A stretch of DNA of 64,000 bases from Stenopsyche tienmushanensis (Eukaryota > Arthropoda > Insecta > Trichoptera > Stenopsychidae), in assembly GCA_008973525.1 (NCBI GenBank), contig WACJ01000187.1, positions 248,001 to 312,000 of the forward strand. Direction: 5' to 3'. Position 1 is the first letter of the stretch. Each line of letters opens with the position of its first letter. Shown one piece after another: positions 24,806-36,210 of this stretch. Below the pieces are notes generated by a model. It made no database searches. It saw only the letters and a list, made by a program, of their open reading frames with translations, and had not been told where the DNA came from. The position numbers were made by a program, and so were the translations under genes.

Positions 24806-27521
24806 ATGTCGTGCACTTTTATGATTTTTTTTCAGATTGAATTTTTATTGTCATTGGGATGGGCAGTGGCATTGAGCGCGAGTTCAGGAGTTTCGACCGA
24901 AATAAGAAGGGGTCCTCATCATCCAAGGGGGTCGCCTCTTCCGCCGGGGGCTCCTCATCCAAGACATTATCGTCCGTCGTCGACTGTCGATAAATTGACT
25001 CAGGATTCGGAGCTATTACACGATATATCGTATGCTTGCTTAAACATATTTTTACATTAAATTCTATCATATTTATTAATCAATTATTTTTCAAATGCAG
25101 GCATATTGAGGAAGATATTGGAAGACCGATTGAAGAAATGACCGACGAAGAGTTGGAGTTTCATTATTTTAAATTGCACGATTTCGACAAGAACACCCTA
25201 CTTGATGGCTTAGAAATGTTAAAAGTACGCTTAAAAATTTGACATATTTTTAAACATCAATAATTCCTCAGTTTACATTGATTACAGACCATCATGCATA
25301 TTTAAATCATATAAATTTAAATAGTTTTTTGCATACAGAAAATATTATTTAATTGCTAAAATCGATTAAAGCATCCAAAATTAACGATATTTATGTAGAA
25401 ACTAGGGCTAATACAAAACCGACATTTTTCAAAAAAACCGGTTTTCAGTTTTCGAAAAAAAGCGATTTCCACCGGTTTTCGGTTTTAAAAAATATAAAAT
25501 TAAAATAACGGGTTTATCAAAGTTATTCGAATTTTATTTAATTCAATTCAATATTTTTTATCCAAAATTAGTTAATGAAATTTTAATTTTTATATTTAAC
25601 ACCGAATTTTCAGGATAAAAAAACCGATTTTCAAAAGAAACAATTTTGCCCAAAAACCGGATTTCTAAAACCGATTTTCAAAACCGACAAGCCTTAGTAG
25701 AAACGTAAGCAAAATTGTCGTATTTGGAGTGATGAATATCCTCATGTTATTCAGGAAAGATGTCTACACTCAAAAAGAGTTACTGTTTGGTGTGCAGTTG
25801 GGTAAATAGAATAATTGGGCCACATTTCTATGACGATGCAGTACTGGAAATGCTGTTACTGTGAATGCTGAGTGGCCACAATTGAATCATATGGATGTGA
25901 TGTCTATTTACAGCAATTTCATACAACTCGATAAAATATTATTTAAAAAAATCTAGGATTTACATTTGGATGGTTTCATGGAATGCTATGGATCACAGTC
26001 CAATACCATTTAATATTTATTGGCAAAGTGATCAGAATGTTTGAATTGAAACATAAATTATCTTCTCCCAAAGAACAACTAATGAAATGATGTCATTCCT
26101 TAACACTATCGTGGCCGCATCAAATGATCAGACCATTGAACGTATTACGTTAAAAAATCATTCACCGTATTCATTGATTACTGATTTATATGCTGCATTG
26201 ATTATTTATGTATACGGACTAGGGTTTATAAAAAAACCGGTTTTCGGTTTTTGTTTTTCAAACGAAACCGGTTTTTACCGATTTTCTGTTTTAAAAAATT
26301 AACAGATATATTAAATTGATTCGAATTTTATTCAATATTAAAAGCATTATACAGACTTTTCTTCGACTATTTCTCCACATTCCTCATTAAAATTTATTTC
26401 TGCCGCGAGATTAAGATACATCTTTGTTAACCCTTTAAGTGGTGACCCAACTTTAAATCATCATAAACATAGATGCTATATTTGTATGTCCGCCACTTAT
26501 CATCCGTAAAAATACACTTATCTGTCTGGACCGTCGCAGCGTGTATGAAGCTTGTACATAAATAAACAAACACTGTCGATAGCACACCATATTCGGTATT
26601 TTTTTTACCTAAACAAAAACAATACGCGTGAAATCGATTCATTATATCATTCACATATCATTTTAGTCGATAAATTTGGGTTAACGATCTATACAATCGT
26701 ACGATGTACGCAACATACTCTCTTCGTCTCTGTCTCGGAAACTTTTGGAAACCGATAAGCCCTAATATGGATGGTCGGCGCGTTTATGATGCATATGTGG
26801 CATCATGCGGCCGTTAATGGTCAGATCCGTGATGATGCAGCATATGCATCACCGGCCACGAAAGTGTTAATATCAAGACAAAAAAAAACATTAATTTCTT
26901 TAACAAATTTCAATTGATTGAGGGATGTAAAAATAGATGGTTTGTGATCGTAAACGTAAAACTTGTGTCGTAAATATATTGATTTCAACCCTTAAATTCG
27001 GCTTTACTTTAAGAAATGTTATTTTGTACGCTTGGTAGAATCATCCATTTTAATTTATTCATATCAATTGAAATGATCACGATATAAATGTATTATAATC
27101 AATTAGAAAACCCAAACAGGACTCCAAAATTCAAATCCGTATGTTATGACTGACTTTCCATTGAAGACTTTAAGCCTTCTTAAATCTGACCTAATTTATG
27201 ATATTTATTGTTTTAGGCTATTTATCACACGATGGACCATGATCATTCGATTGAGGAAAAATCTGATGAAGAGCAAACAACATCTCCCGAAGACGATATG
27301 CTCAGATATATTGGTACTCATTCGTTGTTTGAGTATTGGAATAATTTACGTTGAATAATAAATATTTGTTTTTATTGATAGAGCTCGTCGATAAGGTATT
27401 AGAAGAGGACGATCTGGATCGCGATGGGTTCATCAGCTATCCAGAATTTGCCCTCGGCAGATCAGGAGGTCGAACCATCGATTTGACGCCAAAGCAATCC
27501 GTTCCAGTCGAATTAAATTGA
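24806..27521 (+). CDS. MCFD2/CGREF1-like secreted EF-hand protein, 4 coding exons
   Basis: The coding exons are 24806-25029, 25101-25224, 27217-27313 and 27382-27521. All junctions are GT-AG and the phases match, giving 585 nt and 194 residues. Residues about 10-28 form a hydrophobic signal sequence, followed by a Pro/His-rich linker. Then comes the family hallmark: a [E]-LEFHYFKLHDFDKN block like the [20 protein letters not shown] of MCFD2. EF-hand 1 has its loop at 102-113 (D, D, N, D, E). EF-hand 2 has its loop at 159-170 (DLDRDGFISYPE), which is canonical. In vertebrates MCFD2 is a calcium-dependent cargo-receptor partner of LMAN1 for ER-to-Golgi transport; that role here is inference. 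The start is uncertain. ATG 24806 gives a good signal peptide, but a TTTTTTTTCAG at 24828-24835 could be an acceptor from an upstream exon. Intron 2 is enlarged by transposons. The gene is convergent with its downstream neighbour. Confidence 0.9.
25403..25695. mobile_element. hAT-type MITE, copy 1 (293 bp)
   Basis: The ends are inverted: TAGGGCTAATACAAAACCGA on the left and TAAGGCTTGTCGGTTTTGAA on the right, read inward. They are flanked by a perfect 8-bp direct repeat, GTAGAAAC, at 25395-25402 and 25696-25703, the target duplication length of hAT elements. Subterminal AACCGGTTTTCGGTTTT-like motifs recur several times on both sides and are probably transposase binding sites. The element is non-coding and sits in intron 2 of the EF-hand gene. 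Confidence 0.88.
25745..25935 (+). pseudogene. DDE transposase fragment
   Basis: The frame reads ERCLHSKRVTVWCAV and then, with frame changes, IIGPHFYDDA, AVTVNAEWPQLNHMDV. This is the H-xx-RVTVWCAVSxxxIIGPYFFxxxxGxxVTVN-type block of Tc1/mariner-superfamily transposases common in insect genomes. The catalytic triad is not preserved. It lies between the two hAT MITEs in the EF-hand gene intron. Confidence 0.75.
26220..26764. mobile_element. hAT-type MITE, copy 2 (about 545 bp)
   Basis: The left end TAGGGTTTATAAAAAAACCG carries the AACCGGTTTTCGGTTTT motifs of copy 1. The right end, read inward, is TAGGGCTTATCGGTTTCC. Flanks ATACGGAC (26212-26219) and ATATGGAT (26765-26772) agree at 6 of 8 positions, both differences being C/T, as expected for an aged 8-bp duplication. 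The central part differs from copy 1. A TTAA-bounded, piggyBac-like pair (26427 and 26867) overlaps the right end, so the structure may be composite. Confidence 0.65.
26788..26850. repeat. 20-bp inverted repeat (hairpin)
   Basis: Arms at 26788-26807 and 26831-26850 pair at 17 of 20 positions (GATGCATATGTGGCATCATG against an inverted partner). The spacer is 23 bp. It lies next to a GGCCACGAAAGTGTTAA end and is probably part of a TTAA-type MITE. Confidence 0.7.
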
Positions 27522-27637
27522 ACATACGTAAATGTACATTTTTTAAATCATTAAAAAAACACAGAGATTTGGGGGATTTATATTTAATTTAAATATTTTG
27601 ACACATTTTAACGCTTTAATCTATTAACAATATTAAT

Positions 27638-29048
27638 TTATTTGGATGCAATGTAAATTAATGAGTTGTGTTTGATCAATCGTCTTCTTCTTTGGAGCAT
27701 TTTTTGTATTTGACAGTCACAGCTGAATCCTTTTGAGCCCCATTTAGCAGCTTCTTTCACTTCTTCCAAGATCTTTTCGTATTCGGAATCATAAGGGATT
27801 GTCCTGTAATGAAAACGTATTACATTAGTTAGTTCATCATCGTGTCATAGTTCATCTAGTTCAAATCAGCATGTTAAATATATATACCCTTGAAGCATTT
27901 TGGCTCCAGTCAACAAAAGATCAGCTCCACTGCTGTATCTACTGGCCAAAGATGGTGAATCACAAGCAGCACGAGTTAAACATGCTCTATCACCTCCTTC
28001 AAGGTATCCCAGCCACAAAGAAAGCTCTTCTTTTCCAATCCACATTGAATTGTCATCTAAAAACAAAATAAATGATACAGCATATGTATTTGGAGCCAGC
28101 AGATGCTAAGGTAATCCCATTGATTAGGACAATTAGATAAATGGCCATTTAAAAGCATGGCAGATGTATGTCGAGATAAAAGCGGAAGTGAAATGATGAA
28201 TATGCTTGACCAACGGTCAAGCTCTTAATCCTCCCTAATAACACCTTTGAACAACCCTTTCAATGCATTTTTCCATTTAAATCAAATCGCTTTAATACCG
28301 TTTAAGCTCCTGGCGTATCCATGTTGCCATGCTCCAGCGCCGAACATCCCTGCTGCTAAAATCAATGCCTTCAATACGACCAAGATGACCAGATTCGTTA
28401 GATTTAAGCTGAGAACCTGTAAATTTTCAAATGGCGAAATTAATTCAGGATGGATGCATTTAACTTCAACGGTGATTATGCAAATCTACGGTGCTTTGTG
28501 CATATGGAAGATATTTACAGAAGATGATAGTGGTGCGGTGCTGTGATACAAACCTGTGCAATACATTCAGGACCCACCTGACTTGTAGCTCCTGTAGATC
28601 TCGCAATAAGTTCCTTCGCTATATCCGCCAGCATCTGACCTCCTCTTCCGTTTAGGAAGTTACCAGCGCTCGCCATAAATCCGGTAGATCGTCCAGATTG
28701 CGTCCCATTTCCGCTGTACTCGTCTATGTCGTTATTATCCACGTTTTGATATCCATCCAATGACGTCTCCTGGTTCGTATGTCTTTCATATGAATCCTGA
28801 CGGTTGTTGGCGTATTCTTTTAAATCAATTTCGTGATGCTTGGAACGCTCATTAGAACTATCGCGGTCCACGGTAGCAACCTTCTGATATTCAGGCTCAT
28901 TATAAGGACTCGGTTGATTATAAGGCTGAGAATAATGGATTCCTTTCTTCGCATATTGAGGCGAAGAATACGCACCAGGATGTTGAGCGAAACCAAAAGC
29001 ACCATCACCGAACGCATATACCACGACCAAAAACAGAATGGATTGCAT
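27638..29048 (-). CDS. secreted protein of unknown function, 4 exons
   Basis: The exons, in coding order, are 29048-28554, 28416-28299, 28056-27888 and 27803-27638. All introns are GT-AG and the phases match exactly, giving 948 nt and 315 residues. The ATG at 29048 gives a signal peptide (MQSILFLVVVYAFGDGAFGF); the frame stays open upstream but only from a TTG. Residues about 22-155 are polar and rich in Gln, Tyr, Asn and Ser. Residues 174-195 form a second hydrophobic segment (LVILVVLKALILAAGMFGAG). C230 and C236 make a C-x5-C-D motif, and C289/C291 a C-x-C near a basic QRRRR tail. I do not recognise a family. The C-x5-C followed by an acidic residue loosely recalls insect DM4/12 proteins, but that is not a firm call. 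Stop codons of this gene and the EF-hand gene are 116 bp apart, tail to tail. The TAA lies inside an AATAAA hexamer. Confidence 0.88.
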
Positions 29049-29118
29049 CTTATATCGACGAAATAAAAACACAAGCACTAGCACAAGAACAACCCTCGCA
29101 GACGTGAGACTCTTAATA

Positions 29119-29124
29119 AACTGA
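29119..29124 (-). promoter_or_regulatory. candidate initiator (TCAGTT) of the secreted-protein gene
   Basis: On the minus strand TCAGTT matches the arthropod initiator TCAGT/TCAKTY, about 75 bases upstream of the ATG at 29048. No TATA box is visible at -30. GGG near +28 is only a weak match to a downstream promoter element. Transcript data would be needed to support it. Confidence 0.3.
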
Positions 29125-29159
29125 CCGCCCAAATGCAGTGTAATCAGAGAGTGGACTTC

Positions 29160-30390
29160 GAGGAAGCAGAAACAAAAGACTTTTTCTTGTAAAGATCGCT
29201 GTATCGCGATAAGTTACAATCTAAGGGCGCAGGTAATTGAAGGCATGCAAAAAACAAGTCTTTCTGAGAAGTTTCGATAAGGAATGACATTAAATGTACC
29301 TGCTGCACTTACTTATATCTTCGTAGAACAATCGTAATGTCTAAAATCAGCAATGCGTGCAAACAAGTCGGGTAATACACGCTCGGATTTGTATCTCCAT
29401 TCATAATGTCCGTCCTTTTTTTTGGATTGCATAAGTGTAGTAAATGCAGATTATTTTGGATCGTTATAATTTTAAGATAAAACTAATCAAACAGAAGGAA
29501 ACTTTCTTTTAAATCCCTAGCCATTTTAATATGAATTTGCATAAAAATCTTTGGTTTTGGATGAAAATTGGACATCGAGACCCCTTTTTACCTTCTACGA
29601 TATTTTATTGAATATTCTAGGCGCTCGTATTTGAATTGCTTCTTTTAAACATCCCAGCTGATCACAATGGAATCTATATTTAAGAATTTCTTAACAATTC
29701 CACCCTATAGACATAAGGACCGTACAGTGCAGTGGTACATTGGAAAGCTACGGTTCGAGAAAGAGAAAAGAAAAAGAAATATTCGCGTACATATACAAAT
29801 TCTTTATTCAATTTTGTTAATTCTTAACATATTTAAACCCGTAAAGATCTACTAATTATATTTTTTTCTAATTAATTTGCAAGAGTTATTCAATATTAGA
29901 TCAAAGTGTCTGAGTATATATTCTATTTGTTGAATAGATCGAATATGCTTCAATCCCAATGTCCACTTTCCCTACACGTCTAACATCCGTTCGTTCTTAA
30001 CTGAATAGTCAATATTTCGTCACACAAATCTTTCCATTTGAAATAGAGTGCAAAAAATGTAATTTAAAGATGTGCTTTAGCTGTCCACCATCCAATAGCA
30101 AAAGAAATACACGCTGAAAGATCAAAAATCTAAACACAATAAAGCATTAAAAAGTATCATATAAAAAACGATATTTTAATCAGGTTTCTCTATCGTTCTA
30201 AGTGCTTGAAAATTTGATCTTTTTGCTATCGGAAAAATGTATTTCGGACAAGAATTGAATGAAATCATAAGCCGAGACGTAGATCGTAAATTTTAATAGG
30301 TTGTCTGATTTGTCAGGTTAAATACGGAAGATGAGCGTAATGAACTATTTTTAGAGTAAAATTTAATTGTCTTAGAACACAGAAAGACAA
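29160..30390. other. intergenic
   Basis: Upstream region of the minus-strand secreted-protein gene. No other gene or known repeat was recognised. Confidence 0.4.
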
Positions 30391-30393
30391 AAA

Positions 30394-30424
30394 CCTTCCT
30401 ACGAACTTATTGAGTGATGTGTTA
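30394..30424 (+). repeat. Tc1-type terminal repeat copy
   Basis: CCTACGAACTTATTGAGTGATGTGTTA is nearly identical to the right end at 18303. No matching partner end or transposase was found nearby. Confidence 0.55.
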
Positions 30425-30511
30425 GTAAATATCATTTTTTTGTTACATTTAAATCTCTATTTAGTCGATGATTTTTACAGGTTTCTTGCGACAACACTTG
30501 GAAACACATTG

Positions 30512-30835
30512 TTACAATTGTGCAGGACGTAACTGGGCTTGAGGCGCAAAACGAAGAACACCGACCCGATCGATAGTTGTACATGGTTTTATTTCTACTT
30601 GTTCAGGTATGGCGTCCGATTGCAAGGTGCTCATTTGCCATGTCAGCGGTCGAAAAGCGGACCGGTTGGACATACAGACCTTGTGGCTACTCCGTCCTCT
30701 TTTGAGACTTTTTACGGCATGTTCTATGATCCATATGATTACGGAAACTCCCTCAGATGCTAACATATATAAGTGGTCGCACCAAATGAGGTCGATAAGA
30801 GCGCAAGTGGCTACTTCGAAGTTAAGAATGAGCAT
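30512..30835 (-). other. 107-codon open frame, unassigned
   Basis: ATG-initiated open frame in a GC-richer patch. It continues open upstream of the ATG for about 50 bases. The middle is rich in Ser, Arg and Lys, with no signal peptide or motif I recognise. It abuts a mariner scrap at about 30880-31010 in the same orientation. It could be transposon-derived, a lone exon or chance. Confidence 0.25.
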
Positions 30836-30879
30836 ATCCTTGCGGTCATGGATATTAAATTTAAGTTTTACACTTTTGT

Positions 30880-31010
30880 TGAGCGGGCTGGCATGGTTCC
30901 GAATAGTAGAACCAACAGCTCAGATCAGTTAGTGGGTCCTCATGTTCTTTTGTCTCAGATTTGAAATGATGGACCCATGTTTCATCCTGAATTGATGGAA
31001 AAACTCGGCT
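30880..31010 (-). pseudogene. mariner-family transposase scrap
   Basis: The minus strand reads QDETWVHHFKSETKEHE. It matches the first catalytic region of mariner transposases, (V/T)DETWIHHYxPETKxQS, retaining the Asp. The following residues drift (QPAQQKCKT, compare PxxAKT). About 40 residues survive, and no ends were seen. Confidence 0.7.
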
Positions 31011-31145
31011 TTATTGCTGTGAACCATCACCAAACACTCGATTGATACATAATTACGACGCTGTTTTTGTACCATATAAAAGCATGTAACATTCTATAAA
31101 GTTATTTTGAAACAGAGTACTGTGGCGATGCGAATAATGACGTAT

Positions 31146-31196
31146 ACAACGATATATCGTCGTTTGAACCCTTTTTGCACGACGATATATCGTTGT
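31146..31196. repeat. perfect 18-bp hairpin
   Basis: Arms ACAACGATATATCGTCGT (31146-31163) and ACGACGATATATCGTTGT (31179-31196) are perfect inverted repeats with a 15-base loop. Each arm contains the self-palindrome ACGATATATCGT. A TTAA with CTCTCTTAGTACC inward lies at 31212, suggesting the right end of a TTAA-type MITE. Confidence 0.85.
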
Positions 31197-31199
31197 GCG

Positions 31200-34100
31200 G
31201 TACTAAGAGAGTTAAGGATCGTGATCTTCTTAAATTCAAATTATGACAAAGATCCTTTAAAACAATCGATCGTACTCGTAATCGTATTTTTGTGCAATAA
31301 GGGTGCAGAAACTAGCACTGTATATCAACATATTTTTTTTAAGAAATATAAAATTATTACTTTTTTTAGCATTGTGTATACTTGTCGCAAAAACAATGTG
31401 TCGCTTATGTCGCCTTTCCAAACAATTTATGAAATAACACTCACTACCTGGTCTTCTTCACGGCTTCTTGGACTCCTTAACGGCGCATTTACTTCAATTG
31501 ACGCAAACGCAAGTGAAAAGACAAATAAACTGCTTCACGCATAAAAACCCTCATTAATCTTCATACATGCGTGATTGCGTTAAGCTTTCCGAAAGGCAAG
31601 GAAGATTCAACAAGAAAATCGATGCAGATTATGATAATCATATCAATTTTTCAAACAATCCGTAGGAGATCAATGAAATGCATTCAGACAATTACAAATA
31701 TAGGATCATATTTTTTTTATAGCAAAATCAAAACATTTAAGTTCAACTTAATGGATACAATGTTGTGTTTTCAAAAATGAATAAGCATCAGCAGACAAGA
31801 AATTATGGCTTGGAAATGTATTTCCATATTTTTTAATATTCATGCTCATATTGGCGATTAATGTCCATCAAGATAAAGAGATGATCTATTCCATGATTTA
31901 CATAGTTATTGTGAGTCTAAAACAATAGGCTAATTCAGTTTCTTTCCTAGACTGCGACTGATAGGTGAAAACAAAGTCAATTGTCCAAAGAATCAGCCAG
32001 ATGATAAGAACACGAAGTAATGCGGATTTCAATAGCGTCACGATTTAGCTACTCGTATGAGGAAACAAAGCAAATAAGGAAACGTGATACACTTTCTCGA
32101 ATCGACGAATTCATAATCGTTAAGATGCATGATTGTCTTTCAACCCTCTTTGTGAAAAATATCAAATATTTCAATAGAAACGGAAAGAAATTATAAACAT
32201 CTCTTACATCAACATTGCATGCAATTTGTGCTAATGTTTTGTTTGGCGTATAATTTTGTTGCCTATGATCATTCAAACCCTTTGCTCCATCAGCTTAATA
32301 TTTATATTGTAGTGTAATAAAATTACACATTTCTACATTTGATAGAAGATCATTAAGCAACACACGATTGTACGTATTGTCAGTTATATAAGATTGAAGT
32401 ATTGCATGTCCGATGTTTCAAGCAATAATCGCTGAAATAGCGAACCATGATGGATGAAAACAATGGGGTATTGGAAGTCGGAAGTTGAATGACAAAAGAT
32501 GATTTTTTCATTGCTGTCAATGGAAATTGAATCTTCTTGCGGAAGTTTGCATTCTATTGTTGAGATTTGGATTTAGAAATTGCTTACGTGGTAAGGAGGT
32601 CGTCGTTACACATTTAGCGAATTATTGCATAATATCGTCAAAAATGCACAACAATCAATTTAATACATTTCAATCTAAATATATTAGAATTTTTGATTCA
32701 AAATAATCAAATTGATGATTAACAATTTTGTTTGAATTTGTTAAAGAATTATTTTGCATATGAATTTATAGTGACATCTATTAAAAAATTAATTAATAAA
32801 TGTTTTTCACTATTAAAAGATGTCTCTTTTTAAAAATTAATTTTCAGATTCATTTAAATTAAAACTGTATATCTGCATGCACAGAAAAATTAGTTTAATA
32901 TTAATGAATAAATTAGAATTTTTATTAAAATTATTTTTATTATCACTTTTAATGTAAATTAAGCAGAAATAGTTTATTAAACTTTTATATACTCTCAATA
33001 GATGGCATTGCCAGATGGAAATCATTATTTAAATATTAATAAAAACGAAATTTATTATCTAAAATTAGTACATATAAATTTTTTAGCCCTTAACACTCCA
33101 AGCGATTTTCTGTCTAAGATTATGTTTATGATAATGCATTGGGAAAAATGGTTTATTACCTAAATAAAAATGGTTTTCGATATTAGGGCACTTTATTGTA
33201 TACAAATATAGGATACAAGCGATCATTTTATTACTTCAATTTTTAAAATTCATCAAACAAAAACAATTTTCTCCAACACTTGTTTTACGCATAAAGAAGA
33301 AAGATGTGGTCAGCGGTGTCCACTCCAACTATATTTTTTGATGTAATCTCGAATCATCTATTGTATATTATTGTAAAGTTAGCCAATACTATTATAAATG
33401 CAATATATTAAATACCGTATGTTTTAATTATATATATATGTTTTAAAATAGTATACAAAGATAGTCCCAAAAGTATCCGACCTAACGTATAGTTGGCGGT
33501 TATTGTTTTTAAATAAATACTATGATAGAGAGTTTCTAGACGCTTCTTCGCTTCAATAATCGTACAAATTATAGAAAATGGCGCAAAATGCCCTAAAAGA
33601 GGACGGAGTGGTCACAAGGTTTGTATATCCAATTGGTCCGCATTTCGGATCGCTGTACAGACGAATGAGCGCCGTTTACTTAATAAATAATTTTTTTTCA
33701 CAAGCAAAAAAAATGTGATTGGCTTTACCTAATAAATAGTATGAAACATGGTTGATTTTTTTTAATGATTATACAATTATTGTAATTAAGCATAGTGTAA
33801 TGATATGAGCTGTATAATTGCAATACTTGATTTTCTTTATTCAAAATATACATAAAAGGGCATCGTATGTAATTTTAGATTGGATTAATGTATTTCTATT
33901 AAATTATTCCATGCAAATTAATGGGAGCTTTCTGATTACAAAATAAAAAAAACGTTAATGCTGACAATTTTCTTTGGTTTTATTCAATTATTCATACTTT
34001 TACTATTCACATAATTAAAATACAGCACGTGCCTTCGTAGCAGTATTCAAGCATTGAAATGTAAATAAGTGCTGTTACTTTTCTTTCAGATTTTTTCCCA

Positions 34101-35490
34101 CTCTCATAAGATTTCTTCGATTGAATTTATCTTTATTGGGGTCTTGAATTATTCGATAAAATTTAACAATTTCGATGATATATTGAATTGACTGATGCTT
34201 AATAGTATGTGGCGTGATATATATTAGCAAATATTAAGATTAATTTTGTCGTTAGATCTGTGAAAAATCAATATACAGCAGATCCGCGGTAATCTGACAA
34301 ACGTTTTGTAAGGCAGCGTTGGATTGTCCAATTTTTCGGACTATGAGTACTGCCCATAATCCCTTGTAGTCCGAAACTTTTTGATAAAGAGTACTTGTAA
34401 TCCGAATAATTATGAGATATACTTAGATGATATAATCCTACGCCGTACTCACATGCAAACTCACAAAAAGATTAATTACGATTTAGGCGATCCAGAATCA
34501 CACTTTTGCATTTTTTACATTTACGAAGCTTTGCCGTACGTATGTACTATACTTGTGGATGGATTGGGATGTCGGACTATAGGTTGGTGTCGGATTAGAC
34601 CAGGGCCGGATTACCGCGGGTCTGCTGTATATTTATTTTTTTTTATTATTTATTTATTTGAATTACCGCGGGTCTGCTGTATATTGAATAGGAATGAATA
34701 AACAACCGTCTTCTATCGAGCTAAATTATTTTAAGAATCATTGTGTAATACTAACGTTGACAATAATATATATTATGTGTTCACATAGGTTGAATCATAT
34801 TAATCATCATTATCAATAAATCAACGAACTATAGTATAAATCTTTTTAGATGTATCTAATTCATTTCGATTCTGAATTATTCTTCTGATAGATTATAGAC
34901 TGTAAATATTTGACTTATTTTATCCATCAATCTTATAATAACTATTTCATTGACAACTCAATGCTTGGTAGCACAAAGTCATAATTTTTCATACATTGTT
35001 TCAAGTAAATTATTTTTCATGTTCTTCAAATATTTTATTATTAGTACTTTGTCAAATAACAGTAGGGAAAAATTGAATATTTTCTTACAAATTCTGATTT
35101 TACTTCAAATATTTCATCTTTTTCGTGATGTTTTATGGACTCAAACCCGGAATTTTGCTGTACAAATTTATTAGTGACGTAAAAAAATACAAATGGAGTA
35201 TCTTATTTTTCTACATAGTTCCCTTCCCCAATTGCTGTCAGATTACTAAAATTATTGCGGAATACATTAAAATATATAATTTTTAAAAATATATTATTTT
35301 TATGCAATTTTAGTGTAAATAGGAATATTTTCTTAGCTTTCACGTTGAAATACTATTGAACTTAAATGATATAGATTGAGAAGAAAATTTATTAATATCT
35401 TCAAGCACATACAAACATTGATTTTTATATATGAGATGTACTGTAAGTTAATTGTACTATACCTATATTATTTAAAAAAGTGTAAATAAT
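31200..35490. other. gene-free AT-rich stretch
   Basis: No supported gene. The 145-codon frame at 31107-31544 runs through the hairpin and lacks any domain. At 33465-33510 the sequence GATAGTCCCAAAAGTATCCGACC looks like a Tc1/mariner terminus, but no partner or transposase was found. TTAACACTCC at 33089 may be another TTAA-type end. Confidence 0.35.
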
Positions 35491-35499
35491 AAGTTGGCA

Positions 35500-35705
35500 A
35501 ATTTTTATCGCAATCGAATGAACGGTATGGCAGCGCATAAAATACAAACAAACAAATTTTTATTTTTGTATTTTGATTAGACTATGCTTATGCTACTCGC
35601 ACAGTTATTAGCAATAAGTGGACGAAGATTTATCGAAATCTGATGAACGGTATGGGAGTGCATTACATACAAACAAACAGATATTCATTTTTATATATTA
35701 AATAT
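35500..35705. repeat. two direct repeats, period 135 bp
   Basis: TTTATCGCAATCGAATGAACGGTATGGCAGCGCAT...ACAAACAAACAAATTTTTATTTTTGTA (from 35504) recurs at 35639 as TTTATCGAAATCTGATGAACGGTATGGGAGTGCAT with the same tail. The wording (ATCG-x-AATCG-x-TGAACGG-, then ACAAACAAACA, then T-rich) resembles the 3' tail of some insect LINEs. They are probably two 3' ends in tandem. Confidence 0.65.
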
Positions 35706-36210
35706 TAGATTTTACGTATGAGAAAAGCACAGTAAAAAAATGTTTATAGAGGTCTTAAACATTCCAAAAAATCTCAGCATTTCAAATACTGCTTGAAAAT
35801 GTCCACCAAGTCTTCATAAAATGCAAATATTTTTTAAACAAGCTATGACGTTTAAAATTTGTACAACATCTGTTAGACAGCCTTCATAAAACACGGTCGT
35901 TAGGTTCCTAAAAATGCTGTTTTATGCAAAATTCACGTTACACGACACACAACCAGTTAAAATATGATTAGTTAAATATGCCTATTGAAACAACGACGGT
36001 CGAAAACATTACATATTAATATTGCATAAGATGTTTTGTATTGTGGAGACCTCTCTTAATGTCTGTCTTTCTTCAATGAATAGATCATCATTTAAAAAAA
36101 ATATATAGTGTAGCGTGAGCGATTTACCATCCCCACGCAGTAGTGCTATTAATCTGAGCAGATTTAATTCGATTAACAGCAACATCTTCCGTCTCTCTTC
36201 AGGTACAATG

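Noticed and set aside
27866..28109. Plus-strand frames opposite exon 3 of the 28-kb gene
   Set aside because: Antisense shadows. The minus-strand reading has correct acceptor and donor.
28820..29074. Frames on both strands overlapping exon 1 of the 28-kb gene
   Set aside because: Shadows of the supported exon, which is confirmed by matching phases at three junctions.
29049..29132. Upstream start of the 28-kb secreted protein
   Set aside because: The frame is open to 29132 but begins at TTG. The ATG at 29048 gives a good signal peptide and is preferred.
31107..31544. 145-codon plus-strand open frame
   Set aside because: It runs through the perfect hairpin at 31146-31196, starts in repeat sequence, has no domain and is AT-driven in composition.
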